Origin: 2-01-FULL-49-22 sp964639445
Lineage (GTDB): Bacteria; Patescibacteriota; Saccharimonadia; Saccharimonadales; UBA10212
Assembly (NCBI GenBank): GCA_964639445.1
Contig: CAZXDA010000001.1
Location: 1 to 44,967 of the forward strand
Direction: 5' to 3'
DNA length: 44,967 nt
Shown in pieces: positions 38,337 through 44,967 of this stretch. The position numbers and the translations under genes are program-made. Position 1 is the stretch's first letter. Each line of letters begins with the position of its first letter. Under the pieces are notes generated by a model. It ran no database searches, was not told the DNA's origin, and saw only the letters and a list, made by a program, of their open reading frames with translations.

Positions 38337-39143
38337 ATGCCCGACACCAAAACCGTCCTAATGTGCCCGCCGACGTACTTTGACATTGAGTACGAAATCA
38401 ATCCTTGGATGCACAAGGATAATCAAGTTGATCCAGTCCTAGCGGCCAAACAATGGCAAAATCTGCGTGATATTTATGCCCATCAACTTGGTTGGAACGT
38501 ACAAATTATCGATCCAGTCCAAGGCTTGCCGGACATGGTTTTCACGGCTAATGGCGCCCTGGTCTTTAACGGCAAGGTCGTCTTACCCAATTTTCGCTAC
38601 CCTCAGCGTCAACCCGAAACTGAAATTTTTAGAAAATGGTTCGAACAAGCCGGTTACCAGGGAATCTATCTGCCTAAAAAACATTTTGAAGGCGAAGGTG
38701 ACGCCCTAATTTTTAATAACGAGATTCTGTTTGGTGGCAGTCCTTGGCGTTCCAGCCATGAAGCTCATCTGGAAATCGGTCAAATTCTCGGCCTTGAGCC
38801 CGTTACGCTAGAATTGGCTGATCCGCGTTTTTATCACTTAGACACTTGCTTCACAGTAGTTAGCAACGACACAGTCGCTCTCTACCCCAAAGCCTTCAGC
38901 CCCGAGAGTCTGAAAACTATCAAACAACTCGTGCCTAATGTTATCGAAGCCAGTGATGGCGATGCCTTGGCCTATGGCTTAAACGCCATGACGGCTAATG
39001 GTCAAGGCATCGTCATCCCCGAAACCGCCACCAGCTTAATCAACCAATACCGCAACCTAGGCCTAAAAGTCTATCCCACCTCAATTGGTGAATTCCAAAA
39101 ATCCGGCGGCGGAGTTAAATGCTTAACGCTGGAGCTGCGCTAA
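38337..39143 (+). CDS. Amidinotransferase-fold hydrolase (DDAH/arginine deiminase-like)
   Basis: 268 aa. Acts on guanidino groups; relatives are dimethylarginine dimethylaminohydrolase and arginine deiminase. Seen: MVFTANGALV, catalytic acid region HFEGEGDALIF (E118-D122), YHLDTCF with His167 and Asp169, and the nucleophile Cys262 in GGGVKCLT near the end. It ends in a 21-bp overlap with the convergent Mur ligase. The exact substrate is not visible. It might supply ammonia or recycle modified arginine. Confidence 0.88.
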   Translation: MPDTKTVLMCPPTYFDIEYEINPWMHKDNQVDPVLAAKQWQNLRDIYAHQLGWNVQIIDPVQGLPDMVFTANGALVFNGKVVLPNFRYPQRQPETEIFRKWFEQAGYQGIYLPKKHFEGEGDALIFNNEILFGGSPWRSSHEAHLEIGQILGLEPVTLELADPRFYHLDTCFTVVSNDTVALYPKAFSPESLKTIKQLVPNVIEASDGDALAYGLNAMTANGQGIVIPETATSLINQYRNLGLKVYPTSIGEFQKSGGGVKCLTLELR

Positions 39144-40424
39144 AGCTTGGCGAGTCGTGGCGATTTCGTCCCAGGGGTGTTCGCCGTCGGCGCGCTCAAT
39201 TGTTTTTTCGTGGCCTTTGCCGAGGAGTAATACCGTATCGCCAGCGCGAGCGCGGCCGACGGCGAATTTGATTGCTTCTGTGCGGTCGTGGACCAAGAAT
39301 AAATTCTTATTACGCACTTTGCCGGCTTTTTGCGCACCGGCAGCAATTTCTTCGAGAATTTGTAAACCGTCTTCGTCGCGGTCATCTTCCTCTGTCACGA
39401 CTACTTCATCAGCATACTTACCGGCTAGCTCGCCCTGCACTGCGCGTTTGGCCTTATCGCGCCGCCCGGCCGAGCCAAACATTACAATCGTCTTACCTTT
39501 GACGACTGGTTTCAGATCTCTAAACAACTGTTCAAATGAATCAGGTGTATGCGCAAAATCGACAATCGCCTCGAAATCCTGCCCTTCATCAATAGTTGTC
39601 ATCCGGCCTTCCACGCCTTCTAAAGCCACAACTCCCTTCTCTATTTGTTTTTCATTTAGACCCAAAACTCGACCAACACCAACAGCCGCCAAGGAGTTAT
39701 AGATATTAAATTTTCCCGGCAAACGGCACTCGATCTTGTATTCGATATCTTCAATTTTGGCTATATAGTTACTGCCGGACGGCATCATTTTAACGTCCAC
39801 TGCCCGCAAATCGCCACCTTTTATGCCATAAGCCAGCGGATTAGCTATATCTTTTGCAAACAGTTCAGCGCTGGGATCGTCAGCGTTTATGACCCCTGCC
39901 CTTAAACCTTTTCCGTTGTCATTCGCCAGCTTAAACAGCTTGCGCTTGGCATCTCTGTAGCGCTCAAATGTGCCGTGATAATCCAGGTGCTCGTGCGTCA
40001 CATTTGTCATCACGGCTATAGAGAACGGTATGCCCCATACCCGGTTCTGCGCCAGCGCATGGCTGGTTGTTTCCAGCACCAGCCATTCAATTCCCTGCTT
40101 TTTCATCTGTTTTAGGCGCTTCATTAGTTCCGGAACAGCCACGTTCGTCATGTGATGAATTTGCGGTTCAATCTCGCGGCCAACGCCCCAGCCGACTGTC
40201 GTCATCAAGCCGGCACTGTATCCGGCCTCAACCATCATTCGATGAATCAAAAAACAGGTGGAGGTCTTACCGTTTGTTCCCGTCACACCAATCACTTTCA
40301 ACCTTCGTGCCGGAAAGCCATTCAAGATATTAAAAAGCACCGCCTCGCCCAAATGCCCATAAGGCTCAATGCGCCGAAACAGCGCTTTTGGTATAAAAGC
40401 CTTCACCAGCTTTCTAAGATTCAT
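39123..40424 (-). CDS. Mur ligase, MurE-like, without N-terminal domain
   Basis: 433 aa. ATP-dependent amino acid addition to UDP-MurNAc peptides. ATP loop GVTGTNGKTST at ~45-55, THEHLDYHGTFERY, NADDPSAELFA, and the C-terminal domain with EEDDRDEDGLQ where MurE enzymes carry the DNPR recognition motif. The ~80-residue N-terminal UDP-binding domain is missing and is replaced by a short basic lead (LRKLVKAFIPKALF). TACAAT (40432-40437) ends 7 nt before the ATG. MurE-like is the nearest; the amino acid added is uncertain. Confidence 0.85.
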   Translation of the reverse strand: MNLRKLVKAFIPKALFRRIEPYGHLGEAVLFNILNGFPARRLKVIGVTGTNGKTSTCFLIHRMMVEAGYSAGLMTTVGWGVGREIEPQIHHMTNVAVPELMKRLKQMKKQGIEWLVLETTSHALAQNRVWGIPFSIAVMTNVTHEHLDYHGTFERYRDAKRKLFKLANDNGKGLRAGVINADDPSAELFAKDIANPLAYGIKGGDLRAVDVKMMPSGSNYIAKIEDIEYKIECRLPGKFNIYNSLAAVGVGRVLGLNEKQIEKGVVALEGVEGRMTTIDEGQDFEAIVDFAHTPDSFEQLFRDLKPVVKGKTIVMFGSAGRRDKAKRAVQGELAGKYADEVVVTEEDDRDEDGLQILEEIAAGAQKAGKVRNKNLFLVHDRTEAIKFAVGRARAGDTVLLLGKGHEKTIERADGEHPWDEIATTRQALAQLQR

Positions 40425-40431
40425 ACATCTA

Positions 40432-40437
40432 ATTGTA
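40432..40437 (-). promoter_or_regulatory. -10 element of the Mur ligase gene
   Basis: TACAAT on the minus strand, seven bases (TAGATGT) before the ATG. Confidence 0.6.
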
Positions 40438-40455
40438 TAGGTTGAAATGGGTAAA

Positions 40456-41064
40456 TTAAATTATTGTGTTGGTGTGTGCAGGAGACCACAGAAGCTGATT
40501 AAATATAGCGCTAAAACCAAGCTCTGCCCTGTCCTTGATCCGACTTTCAATGAGCTCGCCGTGCAAGACCCCAACCATAAATAATCGCCCATCATTGCTT
40601 AACGTTATGGATGCCAAGGACGGTGCTTCAAGAGTCTGATCGCCAAATTCTCCCATATTTTCTCTATGGGGTTCTAGTCTATCCTCTAGAAGAGCAAAAA
40701 ATACGCCGTGTTGCTCAGTCCGCTCAAGAGCTAGATTGTACCCGCCAAGGAGGTCATTGAAAACAAGTATAAAGTCCCTCCCCTCATGTCTCGCGGCCCT
40801 AATTTCCGGCGGTGTTGTATCTGTAGCCATAATCCTGATCTTCATCCTGTTTATTTTTCTAGGGTTAGGATCAATCTCGATGTTATCAGCAAAGCGTCTA
40901 AAAAGAGCTTCTGCATGACTACCCTTCCCAAGCACAGGTTTTTCTAATAGCTCTCTCTCACTTGGCGACAAATCTGGAGCAGGTATCGGGGTAGGATCTA
41001 AGAGGCTCTCAATTATTCTCGACGAGGGTGGTACGGGTGTCCCTTCGTGACTATATCGATTCAC
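40456..41064 (-). CDS. Hypothetical protein, 202 aa
   Basis: Not recognised. Soluble. Pro-rich beginning (PVPPSSRIIESLLDPTPIPAP), a basic stretch (NPRKINRMKIRIM), then strand-rich sequence (FILVFNDLLGGYNLALER, SITLSNDGRLFMVGVL) that suggests a compact beta domain. GTG start at 41064 with TATAGT (41072-41077) 7 nt before it. Its strand is opposite to tsaD, so the two genes diverge from a short region. Confidence 0.6.
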   Translation of the reverse strand: MNRYSHEGTPVPPSSRIIESLLDPTPIPAPDLSPSERELLEKPVLGKGSHAEALFRRFADNIEIDPNPRKINRMKIRIMATDTTPPEIRAARHEGRDFILVFNDLLGGYNLALERTEQHGVFFALLEDRLEPHRENMGEFGDQTLEAPSLASITLSNDGRLFMVGVLHGELIESRIKDRAELGFSAIFNQLLWSPAHTNTII

Positions 41065-41071
41065 GCAACAT

Positions 41072-41077
41072 ACTATA
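41072..41077 (-). promoter_or_regulatory. -10 element of the 40456-41064 gene
   Basis: TATAGT on the minus strand, seven bases (ATGTTGC) before the GTG. Confidence 0.65.
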
Positions 41078-41113
41078 TCATCAATTCTGCTTTATTTCAA
41101 CTTCATAAGCTGT

Positions 41114-41119
41114 TAGACT
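41114..41119 (+). promoter_or_regulatory. -10 element of tsaD
   Basis: TAGACT, six bases (TTGGGT), then GTG. Confidence 0.55.
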
Positions 41120-41125
41120 TTGGGT

Positions 41126-42202
41126 GTGAAGATACTTGGTATTGAGAGTAGCGCCGATGAGCAGGCGGCGGCCGTCGTGCAAGACGGCCGCCGCCTGCTA
41201 TCAAGCGTGGTGGCTAGCAGTTTAGACCTGCACGTGGCCTTTGGTGGCATTGTGCCGGAAATCGCCGCCCGCAGCCACATCGAAGTTATCATTCCAACTA
41301 TCAATGAGGCCCTTCATTCCGCATCCCCCACCTCTCATTCTGATGACCTTTGGTCATCTATTGATGCCATAGCAGTAACTTATGGTCCGGGCCTGCTCGG
41401 TAGCTTGCTGATAGGTGTTTTAACGGCTCGCACACTAGCGATTGCAAAGAATAAACCATTGTACGCTGTTAATCACGTCGAAGCCCATGCGTACGCCAGT
41501 TTCATAAATGAAACTGGCTCAAACTTCAAACTCCCAAAGACTGCGCCAAAATTTCCAATTTTGGCGCTTATTGTCAGCGGTGGCCATACTCAACTAGTTT
41601 TGTTCAAAGATCATTTTGATTATAGGGTATTAGGACGAACTCTAGATGACGCTGTTGGTGAGGCGTTTGATAAAGTGGCTAAAATGCTAGGCCTTCCCTA
41701 CCCTGGCGGCCCATCTATAGCTGAAGCCGCCAAAAGCGGTGACCACAATGCTTTCAAATTCCCTCGAGCTCGAACAGAAAATGCTTATGATTTTTCCTTC
41801 TCTGGCCTTAAAACAGCCGTTTTTCGGGCGGCCCAAATTCAAAGTGGCCATTCCTATGATTTTCCCTCCACCAAGCTTCCTAGGGCGTTAAATGAAGCCC
41901 AGAAAGCCGATATCGCTGCTAGTTTTCAACAGACGGCAATTGAGGACCTAATAAGCCACCTTAAGGCTGCGGAGGAAGAATTTCAGCCTAAGAGTCTTGT
42001 TATAGCCGGCGGCGTGGCCACCAACCAGCTGCTTAGGGACGAAGCCAAAAAAGTTCTTGGAACAGAGGTTATTATTCCGCCAATTCAGCTCTGCACCGAC
42101 AACGCCGCCATGGTAGCCGCCCTCGGTTACTACCAAGCTAGCCATAAAAGGCGTCCGGCCGATCCCTACTCTCTTGAACCAGATCCAAGTTTGAAAATGT
42201 GA
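41126..42202 (+). CDS. tsaD: tRNA threonylcarbamoyladenosine transferase TsaD
   Basis: 358 aa. Transfers the threonylcarbamoyl group to A37 of tRNAs reading ANN codons, with TsaB and TsaE. Seen: KILGIESSADEQ, AFGGIVPEIAARSHIE, VTYGPGLLGSL, metal His in VNHVEAHAY, LIVSGGHTQLV, GEAFDKVAKMLGLPYPGGP and AGGVATNQLLR near the end. The first motif usually reads GIETSCDET; here GIESSADEQ. GTG at 41126 is the start; the TTG at 41120 lies directly after the -10 box. Confidence 0.96.
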   Translation: MKILGIESSADEQAAAVVQDGRRLLSSVVASSLDLHVAFGGIVPEIAARSHIEVIIPTINEALHSASPTSHSDDLWSSIDAIAVTYGPGLLGSLLIGVLTARTLAIAKNKPLYAVNHVEAHAYASFINETGSNFKLPKTAPKFPILALIVSGGHTQLVLFKDHFDYRVLGRTLDDAVGEAFDKVAKMLGLPYPGGPSIAEAAKSGDHNAFKFPRARTENAYDFSFSGLKTAVFRAAQIQSGHSYDFPSTKLPRALNEAQKADIAASFQQTAIEDLISHLKAAEEEFQPKSLVIAGGVATNQLLRDEAKKVLGTEVIIPPIQLCTDNAAMVAALGYYQASHKRRPADPYSLEPDPSLKM

Positions 42203-42546
42203 ACGACCGAATCGTCATTCCCGCGCAGGCGGGAATCTAGACTGGATCCTGAATCAAGTTCAGGATGACGAATTGCTATTGCTTATCCGTGCCTATGGAA
42301 TTATCATTAAATTGAAAACAAAAACGGGTGGGCTGGCTCGTTTGACTCCGGTCGCGGATTAGAGCCAAAAACAAAAGCCTTGTCTGAAATGTTTGCCCGA
42401 CTGCAGCGGGTAGTTTGTGAGGGTCCTTTCACATGAAAGGATATTGTTAGAGTTAATGTTTTTTTATGTGAAGGTGCTGCCATAATCTAAAAAGATTTAC
42501 AGAGGTAAAATCTGCTATACTAAGCCGAGTTAGTATAGACATTCCT
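42203..42546 (+). promoter_or_regulatory. valS leader region with repeats and alternative hairpins
   Basis: 344 bp without a gene. Contains a full REP-like element (42214-42269), a GC-rich structured stretch (~42325-42370), the stem TCCTTTCA/TGAAAGGA (42424-42441), and a competing pair (42425-42434 with 42466-42474). Near the gene is a perfect 8-bp palindrome TATACTAA/TTAGTATA (42516-42537) including an extended -10 (TGCTATACT). A second hexamer TATAGA lies 7 nt before the ATG. Confidence 0.5.
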
Positions 42547-44967
42547 ATGAAATTGCCAAAAACCTATGAACCGAACCAGTACGAGGCGGATATTTATGCC
42601 TTATGGGAGAAAAAGGGTGCCTTCCAGCCATACGGTGAAAGGAAAACGGTAAACGGTAAACAGGCTGATTGTTTCAGCCTTGTGATGCCCCCACCCAACG
42701 CCAATGCGGATTTGCATATTGGCTTTGGCCTAACCATCGCCATAGAAGATACCTTGGTACGTTATCACCGAATGCAAGGTAAAACCACGCTGTTTGTCCC
42801 GGGAGCCGATCACGCTGGCTTCGAAACTCAAGTAGTTTATGAAAAAAAGCTAAACGAACAGGGTAAAAGCCGCTTTGACTTCAGCCGAGAAGAGTTATAC
42901 CGGCAAATTTGGGATTTTGTAGAGACTAATAAGCACAATTTTCAATCGCAAATCCGGGCTTTGGGAGCTAGTTGCGACTGGACACGCTTTACCTATACTC
43001 TCGATGACAAGGTCGTCGCTCAAGCTTATAAAACATTTAAGCAAATGTGGGGTGACGGCTTAATTTACAGAGGTAAACGGATCGTCAATTTTTGCACCCT
43101 CCACGGCACAGCTTTTGCCGATATTGAAGTTGTGCACGAAGAAGAACAGTCGCAGCTGTGGCGCATTGGCTACCCGTTAACAGATGGGGAAGGGGAGATA
43201 GTGGTGGCTACTACGCGCCCTGAAAGTATGTTGGGCGATGCCGCCGTGGCTGTGCATCCTAAAGACACGCGCTATAAAGATTTTATTGGCAAAAAGGTTA
43301 AATTACCTCTGGTGGAGCGAGAAATTCCAATTGTAGCCGACGAATCGGTGGATATGGCGTTCGGCACAGGTGCTGTAAAAGTTACACCAGCTCATGACCA
43401 AAACGATTTTGAAATCGCCCAGCGGCACAACCTGCCTCTGATAGAAGTTATTACTACCGCAGGCAAAACAGCTGATAGCGCGCCGGAAAAATTCCGCTGT
43501 TTGACTGTTATGGAGGCACGAGAAGCTGTTGCTGAGGAATTAGCCAAAGGGGGCTTTTTGAGAGGAGTTGAAAGCTACACCCATTCTGTTGGCAAGTGCT
43601 ACAAATGCGGCACGGTGATTGAACCGCTGGCGCTGGAGCAGTGGTTCGTCAACATGGAAAATCTCAAAAAACCAGCGATCGAGGCGTTAAAGAAAAAGGG
43701 AATTAAATTTTATCCAGACAGCAAGCGCACGCAGCTCATCCGTTATTTAGAAGAGTTGAAAGATTGGAACATTAGCCGCCAGATTGCTTGGGGCATCCCT
43801 ATTCCGGCCTTCCAAAATACTGAAGATTCTTCGGATTGGATTTTTGATGAGCGGGTAGATCAAGAAAATATAGAAGTAAAGGGCAAAAAATACCGCCGCG
43901 ACCCGGATGTTTTTGACACCTGGTTTAGCTCCAGCTCGTGGCCGTATGTGACGCTGAACTACCCCGATGGCGAAGAGTTTAAGAATTTCTACCCAACTTC
44001 ACTGATGGAAACCGGCGGTGAGCTCTTGCATCAATGGGTGGCGCGGATGATTATGATGGGGCTTTATACCACCGGCAAGCTTCCTTTCAAGGAGGTTTAT
44101 ATTCACGGATATGTGCTAGCCGAAGGCGGCGCCAAAATGAGCAAATCTTTGGGCAATGTTGTAAACGCTATGGATGTTATTGCCCAGCACGGTTCGGATG
44201 CTCTGCGCATGGGACTGATCGCTGGCCGCGCGCCGGCTGTTAATCGTGGCTACGACCGCAGAAGGGTAGAGGAGGCCCGCAATTTTGCCAACAAGCTCTG
44301 GAATATTGCGCGCTTTATTGAGAGCCAAGGAGACACTTACGAAGATCGTGGGGTGAAATTGCTGGCCGACCACTGGATACTTAACAAGTTAAGTATTTCC
44401 ATCAATCAGGTAGATAAGTATATGGCCGAATATCGTTTGAGCGAAGCGCACGAGACTATCTATCACTTTATCTGGGACGATTTAGCCGACTGGTACATCG
44501 AGGCTTCTAAGGTTGTGTCAGACCCGCCGTTTTCGCGCTTTATTTTAGAGAAAACCCTTAGACTAGCCCATCCATTTGCTCCTTTTATTACCGAAACTAT
44601 CTGGCAGCTATCGAATCAAGGTGAGGATAATCTGTTGATGACACAAACGAAAGAAGAACTTCCGAAACCTGACATGAAACAAGCTGAAGAGTTTGAAAAT
44701 ATCAGGCAAATCGTATCTGAAGCGCGCAGAATTAGTACTGCGCTCAATTTATCTAAGCCGCGGCTTTTTTACTCCGGTGAGAATAAGGAGTTAATCGCCG
44801 GACTGGCCAGACTAGCAAAGATTGAAACAGCCAAAAACCCAAGCGGCTTGAAATTAACGGCGGCTGAAGCTTGGCTGGATGTTGATAAAGAGACCATCAA
44901 ATCGTATCTTCTTAAACTCGAGCGTGAAAAAATTTCCCTTCAGAGCACCATACAGACGCTTATAAGC
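42547..44967 (+). CDS. valS: Valyl-tRNA synthetase (3' end beyond window)
   Basis: 807 codons to the edge, no stop. Charges tRNA-Val and proofreads Thr. Seen: PPPNANADLHIGFG where the class I motif usually reads HIGH, VPGADHAGFETQVV, the editing domain TTRPESMLGDAAVAVHP, DTWFSSSSWPYVTL, KMSKS in GGAKMSKSLGN, and the anticodon-binding part ending in a coiled-coil-like LLKLEREKISLQSTIQ. The last His of HIGH is Phe. A stutter repeat at 42641-42662 codes ERKTVNGKQA. The start ATG is preceded by TATAGA at 7 nt. Confidence 0.95.
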   Translation, partial: MKLPKTYEPNQYEADIYALWEKKGAFQPYGERKTVNGKQADCFSLVMPPPNANADLHIGFGLTIAIEDTLVRYHRMQGKTTLFVPGADHAGFETQVVYEKKLNEQGKSRFDFSREELYRQIWDFVETNKHNFQSQIRALGASCDWTRFTYTLDDKVVAQAYKTFKQMWGDGLIYRGKRIVNFCTLHGTAFADIEVVHEEEQSQLWRIGYPLTDGEGEIVVATTRPESMLGDAAVAVHPKDTRYKDFIGKKVKLPLVEREIPIVADESVDMAFGTGAVKVTPAHDQNDFEIAQRHNLPLIEVITTAGKTADSAPEKFRCLTVMEAREAVAEELAKGGFLRGVESYTHSVGKCYKCGTVIEPLALEQWFVNMENLKKPAIEALKKKGIKFYPDSKRTQLIRYLEELKDWNISRQIAWGIPIPAFQNTEDSSDWIFDERVDQENIEVKGKKYRRDPDVFDTWFSSSSWPYVTLNYPDGEEFKNFYPTSLMETGGELLHQWVARMIMMGLYTTGKLPFKEVYIHGYVLAEGGAKMSKSLGNVVNAMDVIAQHGSDALRMGLIAGRAPAVNRGYDRRRVEEARNFANKLWNIARFIESQGDTYEDRGVKLLADHWILNKLSISINQVDKYMAEYRLSEAHETIYHFIWDDLADWYIEASKVVSDPPFSRFILEKTLRLAHPFAPFITETIWQLSNQGEDNLLMTQTKEELPKPDMKQAEEFENIRQIVSEARRISTALNLSKPRLFYSGENKELIAGLARLAKIETAKNPSGLKLTAAEAWLDVDKETIKSYLLKLEREKISLQSTIQTLIS

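Noticed and set aside
42320..42370. T-box riboswitch before valS, suggested by GGGTGGGCTGG
   Set aside because: The antiterminator consensus (GGGTGGNACC) is not met and the motif lies at the wrong end of the region.

Overview
The window looks like a scaffold from a streamlined bacterium of the Patescibacteria/CPR type. Supporting signs are a very dense gene layout with many 4-bp ATGA overlaps and convergent stops that touch, a short Mur ligase without its N-terminal domain, a DnaG primase without its zinc ligands, a degenerate DHH protein with a Pro-rich tail, and almost no biosynthetic genes. A Saccharibacteria-like relative is possible, but this is an impression and not something I can prove. 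TGA is used as a normal stop. A run of 100 N (30528-30627) marks a scaffold join. Both ends cut genes: RNase J on the left and ValRS on the right.

Layout. 1-4946 (-): rpsO, pnp, a two-helix mini membrane protein, a family-4 uracil-DNA glycosylase and RNase J form an RNA-turnover operon. 4992-9714: a hypothetical gene, truB, a degenerate DHH protein, rpsT, holA and an HD hydrolase. 9711-16210: mutM, small unknowns, a DciA-like protein, a HAD protein, and a tightly coupled operon of polA, a deaminase, a PRA-PH/MazG-like protein and a Nudix hydrolase (replication plus nucleotide-pool hygiene). 16273-17283: a foreign-looking GC-rich island holding one gene with its own promoter and terminator. 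17286-22950: a hypothetical gene, a P-loop kinase and the dnaG-rpoD operon, with a second sigma-70 that carries a LuxR-like HTH tail. 23055-30369: phosphatase, RelBE-type toxin-antitoxin pair, MmcQ-like protein, amidase, msrB, argS, an ArsR/flavin-reductase redox cluster, a SnoaL-like protein and tRNA-Ser. 30700-35494: a MacB-like exporter, DUF4352 protein, XRE regulator, SIS isomerase and a membrane-anchored Pro-rich protein. 35564-37714: groES-groEL under a CIRCE element. 37744-38302: a second GC-rich island. 38337-44967: amidinotransferase-fold enzyme, Mur ligase, a hypothetical gene, tsaD and valS.

Two themes cut across the genes. First, at least 14 genes have a TATAAT-like hexamer ending exactly 6 or 7 nt before the start codon, which implies widespread leaderless transcription; this also corrects several start codons (truB, tsaD, 23725). 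A second group (pnp, groES, groEL, msrB, SnoaL-like and both GC-island genes) has ordinary Shine-Dalgarno leaders. Second, the genome is seeded with short repeats: a 27-bp palindrome (four copies, always 3' of genes), a ~57-bp REP-like element (three full and two half copies, one of them in frame inside dnaG), and 'stutter' repeats inserted in frame in truB, argS, polA, valS and the SIS isomerase.

No rRNA, CRISPR array, prophage or insertion sequence was seen.
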